Assembly (NCBI RefSeq): GCF_023347535.1
Contig: NZ_CP094473.1
Coordinates: 1,240,001-1,304,000 of the forward strand
Origin: Faecalibacterium sp. HTF-F
Lineage (GTDB): Bacteria; Bacillota; Clostridia; Oscillospirales; Ruminococcaceae
DNA: 64,000 nt
Reading direction: 5' to 3'
Of the stretch, positions 17,131-25,439 are shown in pieces. The notes under the pieces are model-generated. The model did not search any database. It saw nothing but the letters and a program-made list of their open reading frames with translations, and was not told where the DNA came from. The position numbers and the translations under genes are program-made. The number at the start of each line of letters is the position of its first letter. Positions within the stretch are counted from its first letter, which is position 1.

Positions 17131-17700
17131 TTATTGATAGGTATGGTCACACACCTTTTCAATGGTCTCCCGCAGGGCGACAAAATCCTCGAAAGCAGTG
17201 GGCTTGTTCTGCGGCTGACGCAGCAGGGCAGCAGGGTGGAAGGTGCCCATGAACAGGATGCCGCCCTTCTCGATGAACTGTCCGTGCTCCTTTGTCACCG
17301 AAAAGTCCGGGCGGATCATCCGCTGCGCGGCAATGCGGCCCAGACAGACCACGATCTTTGGCCGCAGCAGACGGAACTGTTCCCGCAGCCAGGGCATGCA
17401 GGCCTCGCTCTCGGCGGGCAGCGGGTCCCGGTTCTGGGGCGGGCGGCATTTGACGATGTTGGCAATATAGCAGTTCCGGCTGCGGTCCAGATCGATGGCG
17501 AACAGATATCGATCCAGCAGCTGGCCGCTGCGGCCCACAAAAGGCAGGCCCTGCTCATCCTCGCTCTGGCCGGGGCCTTCGCCTACAAACAATACTTCGG
17601 CATTTTCAACACCCTGACCGAACACCACGTTGGTGCGGGTCTTGCACAGCTCGCAGCGTGTGCAGGCCAGACAGCCCGATCGCAAAGTTTCCCAATCCAT
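17131..17700 (-). CDS. Uracil-DNA glycosylase, Fe-S family 4 type
   Basis: The 189-residue protein begins with CLACTRCELCKTRTNVVFG, providing clustered cysteines for the [4Fe-4S] site, followed by the family motif FVGEGPGQSEDEQGLPFVGRSGQLLD and later NIVKCRPPQNRDPLP. A late FHPAALLR segment matches the conserved His-Pro motif. It removes uracil from DNA as the first step of base excision repair. Length and motifs are standard. Confidence 0.93.
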   Translation of the reverse strand: MDWETLRSGCLACTRCELCKTRTNVVFGQGVENAEVLFVGEGPGQSEDEQGLPFVGRSGQLLDRYLFAIDLDRSRNCYIANIVKCRPPQNRDPLPAESEACMPWLREQFRLLRPKIVVCLGRIAAQRMIRPDFSVTKEHGQFIEKGGILFMGTFHPAALLRQPQNKPTAFEDFVALRETIEKVCDHTYQ

Positions 17701-17795
17701 GACGACACGATCTCCTCTTGAAACAGTATGATATTTTATTCACAAATGGAAACGCTTTTTCTCCTAAAATAATAGCACAAAAAGCTAATTTTGTC

Positions 17796-17823
17796 TTGAA
17801 CTTTTTGCCGGGTGTGCTAGAAT
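17796..17823 (+). promoter_or_regulatory. Promoter of pta
   Basis: TTGAAC (17796-17801), 16-bp spacer, extended TGC-TAGAAT (17818-17823); about 70-nt leader. Confidence 0.75.
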
Positions 17824-17898
17824 AAAGAAGAAAGGCATCCTTGTGTCCAACAGACGCCGGGATGCGAATATTGGAAAGTTAATTCGGAGGTAATCACA

Positions 17899-18924
17899 AT
17901 GGCTGATATGTTTGCACCGCTGGTAGCACAGCTGAAGGCAAATCCCAAGACGATCGTTTTCACCGAGGGCAATGATCCCCGTATTCTGGAGGCTGCTGCA
18001 AAGCTGCTGGCTGAGGGCGTGCTGAAGGTCGTCATGGTGGGCAACGAGGCTGAGTGCAAGGCTGCTGCCGCCGCCGGTAATTTTGATATTTCCGCTGCCG
18101 AGATCATCGACCCTGAGAACTACGCAGGCTTCGATGAGATGGTCAGCACCATGGTGGAGCTGCGCAAGGGCAAGCAGACCGCTGAGGAGTGCACTGCTCT
18201 GCTGAAAAAGTCCAACTACTTTGGCACCATGCTGGTGAAGATGGGCAAGGCTGACTGCCTGCTGGGCGGCGCTACCTACTCCACCGCCGATACCATCCGT
18301 CCCGCCCTGCAGCTGGTCAAGACCAAGAAGGGCGCACATCTGGTGAGCTCCTGCTTTATTCTGGACCGCGACTGCGGCGAAGAGGGCCTGAAGCGCATTG
18401 CCATGGGCGACTGCGCCGTGAACATCGACTACACCGATACCGTTGATAAGGCTACCGGCGAGGTCAAGATCCCTGCTGCCGCAAAGCTGGCTGAGGTCGC
18501 TGTTGAGACTGCCAAGACCGCAAAGCTGTTCGGCATTGACCCGAAGGTCGCAGTGCTGAGCTTCTCCACCAAGGGCTCCGGCAAGGGCGGCACGGTCGCT
18601 CTGAGCCATGACGCTGTCATCAAGGCTCAGGAAATGGATCCCGAGCTGGCTGTGGACGGCGAGCTGCAGTTTGACGCTGCCGTTGCTCCCGAGGTTGCAC
18701 AGGTCAAGTGCAAGGGCAGCAAGGTGGCTGGTCAGGCCAACACCTTCATCTTCCCCTGCATCGAGGCCGGCAACATCGGCTACAAGATCGCTCAGCGTCT
18801 GGGCGGCTACGCAGCTTACGGCCCCATCCTGCAGGGCCTGAACGCTCCCATCAACGACCTGTCCCGTGGCTGCAACGCCGACGAGGTCTACAAGATGAGC
18901 CTGATCACTGCCTGCCAGTCCTGA
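17899..18924 (+). CDS. pta: Phosphate acetyltransferase
   Basis: The 341-residue protein is a short-form Pta without the N-terminal P-loop domain. It shows TIVFTEGNDPRILEAAAKLLAEG, MLVKMGKADCLLGGATYSTADTIRPALQ, and the C-terminal VAGQANTFIFPCIEAGNIGYKIAQRLGGY typical of the phosphotransacetylase family. It converts acetyl-CoA and phosphate into acetyl phosphate. Codon use is strongly biased toward GCT/CTG/AAG, as in highly expressed genes. No acetate kinase gene is adjacent. Terminated at 18957-18996. Confidence 0.95.
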   Translation: MADMFAPLVAQLKANPKTIVFTEGNDPRILEAAAKLLAEGVLKVVMVGNEAECKAAAAAGNFDISAAEIIDPENYAGFDEMVSTMVELRKGKQTAEECTALLKKSNYFGTMLVKMGKADCLLGGATYSTADTIRPALQLVKTKKGAHLVSSCFILDRDCGEEGLKRIAMGDCAVNIDYTDTVDKATGEVKIPAAAKLAEVAVETAKTAKLFGIDPKVAVLSFSTKGSGKGGTVALSHDAVIKAQEMDPELAVDGELQFDAAVAPEVAQVKCKGSKVAGQANTFIFPCIEAGNIGYKIAQRLGGYAAYGPILQGLNAPINDLSRGCNADEVYKMSLITACQS

Positions 18925-18956
18925 TAAGGCGTTGAGTACGTCTCATAAATAATTGA

Positions 18957-18996
18957 AAATACACAGCATCTCAAAAGGGATGCTGTGTATTTTTTG
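18957..18996 (+). terminator. Terminator of pta
   Basis: AAATACACAGCATC and GATGCTGTGTATT arms followed by T-run. Confidence 0.93.
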
Positions 18997-19032
18997 TCTG
19001 TAAGAGTTATGAAACTTGATTTCACATAAACA

Positions 19033-19076
19033 GAGCAGGAGCCGCTGCCCGTAACAAGGGACAGCGGCTCCTGCTC
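19033..19076 (-). terminator. Long hairpin after the small peptide gene
   Basis: GAGCAGGAGCCGCTG (19033-19047) pairs with CAGCGGCTCCTGCTC (19062-19076). On the minus strand it follows the 74-codon peptide gene and is followed by a weak T-rich stretch; a terminator role is likely but not certain. Confidence 0.5.
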
Positions 19077-19117
19077 AAAAGATAAAACGATTCTTTATCC
19101 GTAAGTTTTAAATTGAA

Positions 19118-19342
19118 TTACTGAAATCTGCTCGGAAGATAGCTGCTGAAAGTGATTCTTTCACGGACACAAAGGGAGCAGAAATTCTTGTGAAGCGCAA
19201 CTGCTGAATACGCAAAAGGCTGAGTGAAATAACTATTGCTTGTTACGTAGTTCTGGCAATACGGGCTGGTAGTATACCAGTATGTTACTGTTCCGCCACC
19301 GGAAATCTCGTACTGCTCTTCTTTCGGAATCAAAGTCATCAT
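19118..19342 (-). CDS. Candidate double-glycine-leader peptide (bacteriocin/RiPP precursor-like)
   Basis: A 74-codon gene begins at ATG 19342 with an excellent site, GAGGTGG, 6 bases upstream. The first 17 residues, MMTLIPKEEQYEISGGG, look like a double-glycine export leader (Glu at -8, Ile at -4, Gly-Gly). The remaining about 58 residues are rich in Tyr, Ser, Thr and Phe with three Cys (SPYCQN and NFCSLC), unlike a typical cytosolic protein. It has a perfect consensus promoter and an AT-rich context, divergent from an XRE regulator. I recognise no close family and no adjacent transporter or modification gene is present, so export and activity are inference. A longer frame upstream exists but lacks a ribosome site. 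Confidence 0.5.
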   Translation of the reverse strand: MMTLIPKEEQYEISGGGTVTYWYTTSPYCQNYVTSNSYFTQPFAYSAVALHKNFCSLCVRERITFSSYLPSRFQ

Positions 19343-19489
19343 ATAATTCCACCTCAACATTCTTGACGAAGATGATTTATACTGCCTGCAAATGGAATCG
19401 TCATTTGTCAGCAATATGCAATATAATGAAAATTGAAAAATATAAAATGAAGCAATAAAAACTATAGAATTATCGTAGTTTTCAATATA

Positions 19490-19518
19490 ATTATATGATA
19501 CATGCAATAGCTTGTCAA
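19490..19518 (-). promoter_or_regulatory. Perfect consensus promoter of the small peptide gene
   Basis: On the minus strand TTGACA (19518-19513), exactly 17 bp, TATAAT (19495-19490). The predicted leader is about 140 nt, AT-rich and without clear hairpins. The 263-bp gap between the two divergent genes holds this and the XRE promoter region. Confidence 0.88.
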
Positions 19519-19605
19519 GCAAAAATATAAAATAAGGAATAGTTTTACAATTCGACTATCAAGACTGACTATACTTAAAACAGTTTGACAGTTGGAGGCT
19601 GAATC

Positions 19606-19929
19606 GTGTTTGGCGAATTGTTGTGTGAATTGAGAAAAGACCGTGGAATGACTCAGGCAGAGCTTGCAAGATTGCTCTCGCTTTCTCCACTGACGGTTTC
19701 TTCTTATGAGTGCGGGCGCAGTACGCCAGACGATGCGACAAAAGTGAAAATTGCAAAAATCTTCAATGTTTCGCTGGATTATCCACTTGGACTGATTCGG
19801 GAACCATTGCCGTATGAGAGAGATGCTCACATCATTTATTGCGTGCCGGAATTTACACCAGAAGAAATTCAAAAAGTACAAGAATACACGGAATTTCTAC
19901 AGTATCGCAAGGAAAACAATAAAAAATAA
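19606..19929 (+). CDS. XRE family helix-turn-helix regulator
   Basis: This is a 107-residue protein with an N-terminal HTH_3/Cro-CI domain at about residues 4-60 (LRKDRGMTQAELARLLSLSPLTVSSYECGRSTPDDATKVKIAKIFNVS, seen here in pieces), followed by a short charged tail. It starts at GTG with GGAGG 7 bases upstream. It is AT-rich like the neighbouring peptide gene, which is divergent, and a likely role is control of the shared intergenic region; a TATACT -10 lies at 19570-19575 with a poorly spaced -35. Target genes are not proven. Confidence 0.88.
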   Translation: MFGELLCELRKDRGMTQAELARLLSLSPLTVSSYECGRSTPDDATKVKIAKIFNVSLDYPLGLIREPLPYERDAHIIYCVPEFTPEEIQKVQEYTEFLQYRKENNKK

Positions 19930-19979
19930 AAGTTAATTGAAGGGAAGATTCAAGAGGGGAAAATTGAGAAGTTTTACTC

Positions 19980-20008
19980 TTGCAATCTGCCTGCGTTTAT
20001 GGTACAAT
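19980..20008 (+). promoter_or_regulatory. Promoter of the SRP RNA
   Basis: TTGCAA (19980-19985), 17-bp spacer, TACAAT (20003-20008); start expected near 20015. Confidence 0.8.
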
Positions 20009-20027
20009 ATTCTAGCATTCAATGAAT

Positions 20028-20216
20028 GTGTCGGACAGCGCCTGCTGCGTGGTTCGGCATACGGATGCGGGTCCTGTACGATGGATTCGCTGTGAACCAG
20101 GTCAGGTGGGGAACCAAGCAGCCTTAAGCAGTGCGTTCGTGCGTTTCAGTAAGCCTGCATCCGTATGCCGAGTTACGCAAGGCGGGGACAAAACCCCGTC
20201 GTGCGCTGTCCTTTTT
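20028..20216 (+). ncRNA. ffs: Signal recognition particle RNA (Gram-positive long type)
   Basis: The diagnostic S-domain apical sequence is present: GAACCAGGTCAGG (20094-20106), then GGGGAACCAAGCAGCC. The two ends pair (GGACAGCGC 20033-20041 with GCGCTGTCC 20203-20211), and an interior helix of 14 perfect pairs joins 20055-20068 with 20157-20170. About 60 bases at the 5' side plus the GCGGGGACAAAACCCCGTC hairpin give the Alu-type extension known from Bacillota. A T-run at 20212-20216 ends it. The RNA scaffolds Ffh in co-translational membrane targeting. Its place before dnaX-recR matches other Bacillota. Confidence 0.92.
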
Positions 20217-20249
20217 GTTTGCAGATTTGCCGGGAAGGGGGAACAGACC

Positions 20250-22112
20250 ATGTATCGCGCATTGTACCGTAAGTGGAGACCCCAGCGTTTTGAAGACGTG
20301 GTGGGCCAGCGGGCCATCGTCACCGCTCTGAAAAATCAGATCACGGCAAACCGTGTGGGCCACGCCTATCTGTTCACCGGTGTGCGCGGCACCGGCAAAA
20401 CCACCTGCGCTAAAATTTTTGCAAAGGCGGTCAACTGCCTGCATCCGGTAAATGGCGACCCCTGCGGCGAGTGCGAGATCTGCAGGGGCATCGACAACGG
20501 CAGCATTCTGGATGTGGTGGAAATGGATGCCGCCTCCAACAACGGCGTGGATGATATCCGCGACCTGCGCGATGAGACTGCTTACACGCCCAGTGCCTGT
20601 AAATATAAGGTATACATTATCGATGAGGTGCACATGCTGTCCACAGCAGCCTTCAATGCACTGCTCAAGACACTGGAAGAGCCGCCTGCCCATGTCATCT
20701 TTATTCTGGCAACGACCGAGATCCAGAAGGTGCCTGCCACCATTCTGTCCCGCTGTCAGCGGTATGACTTTACCCGCATCGGGCCGGAGGACATTGCCCG
20801 CCGGGTGGAGTATATCGCAGGGGAGGAAAAGCTGGAGCTGACCCCGGACGGAGCTGAGCTGATCGCCCGTCTGGCAGATGGCGCACTGCGTGATGCGCTG
20901 TCCATTCTGGACACCTGCGCCGGCGTGACGGCGAAGATCGACGCAGATGTGGTGCGCCGTATGGCCGGCGTGACCGACCGCAGCTATTTGTTCCGTATTT
21001 CGGATGCGCTGGAAGCGCAGGACGGTGCTGCGGCACTGGCACAGCTTGCCCAGCTGCGTCAGCAGTCGGTGGACGTTAAGCGCCTGACAGAGGAGCTGAT
21101 CGCCCACTATCGTGCTCTGATGCTGGCGGCACTGCCCGGCGGACAGGCCCTGCTGTCCGGTGTTTCGCCGGAAGAGGAAGCACTTTATCTGGAAAAAGGC
21201 CCTCAGCTGGGACAGCGGGAGGCCATCCGTGCGATCCGTGCTCTGGGCAGTGCGCTGGAGCACATGACCCGCGGCAGCGACCAGCGCATTGAGCTGGAAC
21301 TTGCCTTGTTCAGCCTTTCGGAGCCGCCTCAGCAGATGCAGGCGGTACCCGTACAGGCCGTGCCTGCCCGTGCGGCGGCTCAGCCTGCAGTCGTGCAGCC
21401 GTTTGCTTCGGCACCGGCGGCGCAGCCATTTGCAAGTGCTCCGGCCCGGCTTGCTCCGACCGCCGAACCGACACCGGCGCAGCCCCAGGAAGCTGTTCCG
21501 GTGCAGCCGGCGGTGCCTGCTGCATCCGTGCCGCAGACTGCAGTATCGGAACAGGCAGAAATATCTTCTGCTCCGGCAGAGGAAACACTGCCGCTTCCCG
21601 AGGAACCTCCGGTGCAGCAGACAGAAACTCCTTTGCCGTGGGAGGAACCACCCGCATCGGTGGAGCAGCCCACTGCCCCGGAACCGGTTCAGCAGCCGTC
21701 TGTCCCGCCGGTGCAGGAAAAAACGGCAGACCCTGTACCCGGCAAGTCCGATAAGACGGTACAGGAGGGAATCGCTCCCTTCCCGTACTGGGAGCAGGTG
21801 GTGCAGCAGCTGCAGGAAAAAGACCCCATGCTGTATACCTACCTGCGCAAGTCAAAAGCCTATTTCGACGGTACCCGTGTGCTGATCGACGGCGGAAAGA
21901 CCTTCCGGGATTTTATCCGTGCCAATAGAGACAGCCAGCGGCTCATCAAAAAGCTGATCGCCAATGTATCCGGCGTGGCAGTGCCCATCGGACCCTATGA
22001 GCCCAAAACGGCAGGCAAGGCTGTTTCCAATGCGGAACAGTCTCTCCGAGCACTGGAAAAACTGGGCCTGGATGTGTCCATTGAAGATTCCGCAAGAAAA
22101 AAGAGATCATAA
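20250..22112 (+). CDS. dnaX: DNA polymerase III subunits gamma/tau
   Basis: The protein of 620 residues starts MYRALYRKWRPQRFEDVVGQ at ATG 20250, with AAGGGGG upstream; earlier open frame belongs to the SRP RNA. It has Walker A GVRGTGKTTCAKI, the zinc-binding cysteines in CLHPVNGDPCGECEIC, the DEVHM Walker B and LLKTLEEPPAHVIFILATTE. From about residue 350 to 520 there is a Pro/Ala/Gln/Glu-rich linker of low complexity, then a compact C-terminal domain for polymerase contact. It is the clamp-loader motor. Operon dnaX-ybaB-recR follows. Confidence 0.97.
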   Translation: MYRALYRKWRPQRFEDVVGQRAIVTALKNQITANRVGHAYLFTGVRGTGKTTCAKIFAKAVNCLHPVNGDPCGECEICRGIDNGSILDVVEMDAASNNGVDDIRDLRDETAYTPSACKYKVYIIDEVHMLSTAAFNALLKTLEEPPAHVIFILATTEIQKVPATILSRCQRYDFTRIGPEDIARRVEYIAGEEKLELTPDGAELIARLADGALRDALSILDTCAGVTAKIDADVVRRMAGVTDRSYLFRISDALEAQDGAAALAQLAQLRQQSVDVKRLTEELIAHYRALMLAALPGGQALLSGVSPEEEALYLEKGPQLGQREAIRAIRALGSALEHMTRGSDQRIELELALFSLSEPPQQMQAVPVQAVPARAAAQPAVVQPFASAPAAQPFASAPARLAPTAEPTPAQPQEAVPVQPAVPAASVPQTAVSEQAEISSAPAEETLPLPEEPPVQQTETPLPWEEPPASVEQPTAPEPVQQPSVPPVQEKTADPVPGKSDKTVQEGIAPFPYWEQVVQQLQEKDPMLYTYLRKSKAYFDGTRVLIDGGKTFRDFIRANRDSQRLIKKLIANVSGVAVPIGPYEPKTAGKAVSNAEQSLRALEKLGLDVSIEDSARKKRS

Positions 22113-22123
22113 GCAATAAAATC

Positions 22124-22178
22124 CTCTCAGGCGCATGCGCGCCAGCTCTCCCGAAGGGGTTGACTGAGAGGGTCAAAT
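22124..22178. repeat. Short hairpin with arms like the dispersed palindromic repeat
   Basis: CCTCTCAG (near 22126) and CTGAGAGG (near 22164) flank a CCAGCTCTCCC-AAGGGG core. The words match the arms of the ~138-bp repeats at 42.9, 49.5 and 52.3 kb, so this may be a deleted copy sitting between dnaX and ybaB. Confidence 0.45.
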
Positions 22179-22200
22179 AAATAAAAGGAGTAAACCAACT

Positions 22201-22539
22201 ATGAAAGCAAGAATGCCCGCAGGCTTTGGCCGCCCCGATATGAACGCCCTCATGCGTCAGGCACAGAAGATGCAGGAGGACATGAAGGCAAAGCAGGCCG
22301 AACTGGAAGCTGCTGAGTACACTGGCAGTGCTGCCGGTGAAATGGTCACGGTCAGGATGAATGGCAAGCACGAGGTGCTGTCCATCAGCATCAAGCCGGA
22401 GGCTGTGGACCCGGATGATATTGAAATGCTGGAAGATATGGTGGCTGCAGCCATCAATGCTACCGTCAAGCAGGTGGACGAAACGGCCGAAGCTGAAATG
22501 GGCAAGCTGACCGGCGGCATGAACATCCCCGGTCTCTGA
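22201..22539 (+). CDS. YbaB/EbfC family nucleoid-associated protein
   Basis: The 112-residue protein has the YbaB pattern: N-terminal MNALMRQAQKMQEDMKAKQAELEA helix, then a central sheet with VTVRMNGKHEVLSISIKPEAVDPDD, and a C-terminal helix with VAAAINATVKQ. The family binds DNA as a dimer. It is coupled to recR 19 bp downstream as in most bacteria. Confidence 0.95.
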   Translation: MKARMPAGFGRPDMNALMRQAQKMQEDMKAKQAELEAAEYTGSAAGEMVTVRMNGKHEVLSISIKPEAVDPDDIEMLEDMVAAAINATVKQVDETAEAEMGKLTGGMNIPGL

Positions 22540-22558
22540 TCCGGCAGGAGGGAAGAAC

Positions 22559-23158
22559 ATGGGCTATACTGCAGCCCCGCTGGAAAAGCTGATCGAAGAG
22601 TTCAGCAAATTTCCGGGCATCGGGCGCAAGGGTGCTACCCGTATGGCATATCAGGTGCTGAGCATGTCGGATGAAGACGCTGCAGCTCTGGCAGGTGCGA
22701 TCCAGGGTGCTCACACCAAGCTTCATCGCTGCCGCATCTGCCAGAACTATACGGAGGCAGAGCTTTGCCCCATCTGTGCCAGCACAAAGCGGGATCCCTC
22801 TGTCATCTGCGTGGTGGAAACGCCCCGCGATGTTCAGGCATTTGAGCGCACCCGGGAGTATCATGGCCTGTACCATGTGCTGCACGGTCTGCTCAGCCCG
22901 ATGGACGGCATCACCGCAGAGCAGCTGTGCGTCAAGGAGCTTCTGGCCCGCCTGGGGGATGGCAAAGTGAAAGAGGTCATCATGGCTATGAACCCGACGG
23001 TAGAAGGAGAGGCTACTGCCATGTATCTGGCAAAGCTCATCAAACCGCTGGGCATCAAAACCACCCGTCTGGCCTACGGTCTGCCGGTAGGTGCAAGTCT
23101 GGAGTACACAGACGAGACCACCTTGTACCGTGCACTTTCTGGCCGTGGCGAGCTGTAA
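22559..23158 (+). CDS. recR: Recombination mediator RecR
   Basis: The 199-residue protein shows the helix-hairpin-helix FPGIGRKGATRMAYQVL, the four-cysteine zinc finger CRICQNYTEAELCPIC, and the Toprim domain starting ICVVETPRDVQAFERTREYHGLYHVLHG. It works with RecF/RecO to load RecA at gaps. Gene order and length are standard. Confidence 0.97.
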   Translation: MGYTAAPLEKLIEEFSKFPGIGRKGATRMAYQVLSMSDEDAAALAGAIQGAHTKLHRCRICQNYTEAELCPICASTKRDPSVICVVETPRDVQAFERTREYHGLYHVLHGLLSPMDGITAEQLCVKELLARLGDGKVKEVIMAMNPTVEGEATAMYLAKLIKPLGIKTTRLAYGLPVGASLEYTDETTLYRALSGRGEL

Positions 23159-23257
23159 TTTGGAAATAATTTACAGTTTCTTCAAAAAACAGCTCTTGCA
23201 AAACCGTGAAAAAATGGTATACTGATACAACAGAAACGGAGAAAGGAGGCGCGCAGC

Positions 23258-23740
23258 ATGGCATCCACCAAAGAGCGTCCGGCGACCAAAACCATCGCCA
23301 CAAACCGTGAAGCGCGCCACGAGTATTTTGTTCTGGAAGCGCTGGAAACAGGTGTGGAGCTGAAAGGCACAGAGGTGAAAAGCCTGCGTGCCGGAGGCGT
23401 CAACCTGAAAGACAGCTGGGTCGATATTGAAGATGGTGAGCTGCTGGTGAAGGGGATGCATATCAGCCCCTACGACCACGGAAACATGTTCAATCAGGAC
23501 CCCATGCGTGTCCGGCGTCTGCTGGCACACAAAAGTGAGATCCGGCGGCTGCACCAGCAGTGCAAGCTGCAGGGCTACACCCTTGTGCCGCTCTCGCTTT
23601 ATTTCAAGCATGGCCGCGTAAAAATGGAAGTGGGCCTTTGCAAAGGCAAAAAGCTCTACGACAAGCGTGCAGACGCCGCACAGCGCGACGCAAAGCGTTC
23701 CATTGACCGTGCCATGAAGTCCAACGGCAAGTATTATTGA
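23258..23740 (+). CDS. smpB: SsrA-binding protein SmpB
   Basis: This 160-residue protein has TIATNREARHEYFVLEALETGVELKGTEVKSLRAG, which is the SmpB core beta-barrel, and the C-terminal basic tail GKKLYDKRADAAQRDAKRSIDRAMK that mimics an mRNA in the A site. It binds tmRNA, encoded 70 bp downstream, for rescue of stalled ribosomes. The start follows GAAAGGAGGCGCGCAGC. Confidence 0.97.
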   Translation: MASTKERPATKTIATNREARHEYFVLEALETGVELKGTEVKSLRAGGVNLKDSWVDIEDGELLVKGMHISPYDHGNMFNQDPMRVRRLLAHKSEIRRLHQQCKLQGYTLVPLSLYFKHGRVKMEVGLCKGKKLYDKRADAAQRDAKRSIDRAMKSNGKYY

Positions 23741-23810
23741 TCCTTTCAGACCGCTTCCTGAAGCGGAACTTTTCCAAAGCTTTCTGCACACCGCAGGGTG
23801 TGCTTTATAA

Positions 23811-24161
23811 GGGGGCGTAAAGGTTTCGACGGGGAGAGCGAGGTCTGGGCAGCGGGTAGCAGTGGGGGAACTGCTCTATAACTCCTCCAAAAAAATTAAC
23901 TGACAATAACAATTCTCAGTTGCTCGCAGCCTGAGTGCTGCGCGTTCCGCCCACTCTTGTGTCGTGTGGGGCCGGGGCGTCCTTTAGACACAGCACCTGA
24001 ACGGACCTAAGCTTTGCGGACCGGCAGGAACTCATGAAGCTACCAATGCGCTAGCCTGACGATCGGCGTGGCGCGGCGGGAATGTTGTAGATCGCCTGCA
24101 CCCGGAGACACCTGCACTGAACTCTTTTCGGACATGGGTTCGACTCCCATCGCCTCCACCA
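23811..24161 (+). ncRNA. ssrA: Transfer-messenger RNA (tmRNA)
   Basis: The 5' end GGGGGCG-TAAAGGTTTCGACGGGG and the 3' end GGGTTCGACTCCCATCGCCTCCACCA form the tRNA-like domain; the acceptor pairs GGGGGCG (23811-23817) with CGCCTCC (24151-24157) with one G.U, and CCA is encoded. A tag-like frame ends in ...AACAATTCTCAG, then TTG CTC GCA GCC TGA, i.e. a tag ending NNSQLLAA. The exact resume codon cannot be fixed by eye. It lies just behind smpB, and its 3' side adjoins the AT-rich inserted segment. Confidence 0.97.
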
Positions 24162-24167
24162 CTTGAA

Positions 24168-24229
24168 AGGGCGAGGGTATTTAGTACTGTTATTTTCGGA
24201 CAGTATCGGATACTCTCGCCTTTATTTTT
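24168..24229 (+). terminator. ssrA terminator
   Basis: GGGCGAGGGTAT (24169-24180) pairs with ATACTCTCGCC (24210-24220) with an inner TACTGT/ACAGTA stem; T-rich tail. The tail contains the stop codon of the inverted transposase gene. Confidence 0.85.
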
Positions 24230-25328
24230 GTTGCTGATATGATTCCTCAAATTGATTTGGGGTTTGCTGTTTAAGACATTCATGTAGTCGGTAATTGTTA
24301 TAAAAATCAATATATTCTGATAGACTTTCCTCTAATTCGGAGACAGTTTCATAAAAATGAAATTTGAACTGTTCCTTTTTAAGCGAAGCAAAGAAAGATT
24401 CCGCCACAGCATTATCAAGTGGATTGCCTATATTGGAAAAAGATTGGTGTACATTAAAGTCAAGAAGTAGTTGACGAAAGTTGAAGGCGGTATACTGTGC
24501 GCCTTGGTCACTATGAAATGTTACCCCTTGCGGATGGTTCCGATTTTGATAGGCCAATTTGAATGTGTGGATCGTGAGTTCTGCATCGGCGAATTCGGCA
24601 ACGGCATGTGAAACGACTTTTCGAGAAAACAGGTCGATGATAACACAGACATATGCGACAGAAGTGTTTACCTTAACATAGGTGATGTCACTGACCTAAA
24701 TGCTGTTTGGTTTTTCAACGATAAAATTTTGCTTTACGAGATTGGGACGATAAGTATAGTGCCGCTGAAAAGTAGCATTCTCTGGAAGTGCTTGTTTACG
24801 TTTTAATCCGTGCTCTTTCATGAGCCGCACAATACGTTTTGTGCTAACGGTATAGCCTTGCTCCATCAATTTTGCGCGAATCTTTTTTGCACCGAAACGG
24901 TAATCGCTTTTCTGGAAGATGATAGCGATTCTTTCTTTCAAAAGCGTATCTTCTACATCTAGTTGTTTTTCAATCAGTGCACTTTTCTGCCTATTTATGT
25001 AAGTGGATTTTGAAAGATTCAGCAAACGGCAAAGTGTGTAGAGGCTGTATTCTGACTTTAAGGCATCAATAATTTGCACCTTGTTGTCTATGGACAAATC
25101 AAGAGCAGCAAGAGATTTTTGATAGATGGAATTTTCATTTTCCAAGGTTGCAACATGGCGTTGAAGCGTTGCAAGATCGCGTTTAGAAATGTTTGAGACT
25201 TTTGCTTCTTCGATCCATTGGTATAAGATACTGCGAGAAATATGGAACTGGGCACAGAGATCAGCGGTACTTGTGCCACCGTTGTATAGCTGGACAACAT
25301 GATTTCTAAGGTCAGCAGAGTAAGTCAT
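24222..25328 (-). pseudogene. IS3-family transposase with an in-frame amber codon
   Basis: The frame starts at ATG 25328 (AAGGAG upstream) and runs to TAA at 24222-24224, 369 codons, but is cut by TAG at 24696-24698. The first part has the OrfA-type HTH (HFISRSILYQWIEEAK) and a leucine-zipper region, fused without frameshift to the OrfB-type core. After the amber the sequence resumes in frame with VSDITYV (first Asp), HSDQGAQY (second Asp) and AESFFASLKKE (catalytic Glu). The position of TAG corresponds to the Trp before VSDIT in relatives, a TGG-to-TAG change. It is either inactive or needs read-through. Confidence 0.85.
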
Positions 25329-25426
25329 AGTGTTCTCCTTTGTAATATGAAATATTGTTAGTATCTCACAAAGAAGAAAATATGTAAACTTTATATGAAG
25401 TACTTGACAATTAACGAAAAGTAACA
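24222..25426 (-). mobile_element. IS3-family insertion sequence, ends not fixed
   Basis: The element holds the broken transposase and is markedly richer in A+T than the flanks. The right end is probably between 25340 and 25426. A similarity between TGTTATTTTCG (24188-24198) and the complement of 25416-25426 (TGTTACTTTTCG) could be terminal repeats, but the left copy lies inside the ssrA terminator stem, so that reading is doubtful. No clear target duplication was found. Confidence 0.6.
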
Positions 25427-25432
25427 TATACT
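25404..25432 (+). promoter_or_regulatory. Strong promoter at the right edge of the IS
   Basis: TTGACA (25404-25409), 17 bp, TATACT (25427-25432), pointing into the DUF3800 unit. The -35 may belong to the IS end and the -10 to the flank. Confidence 0.85.
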
Positions 25433-25439
25433 ATTCTTG

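Noticed and set aside
19462..19881. Minus-strand frame across the XRE gene
   Set aside because: It covers the promoters and is antisense to a clear HTH gene.
20022..20249. N-terminal extension of DnaX
   Set aside because: This open frame is the SRP RNA gene; DnaX starts at 20250.
24188..25426. IS ends at TGTTATTTTCG and its near-complement TGTTACTTTTCG
   Set aside because: The left copy is in the middle of the ssrA terminator stem, which pairs perfectly across it, so it is unlikely to be a transposon end; kept only as uncertain.
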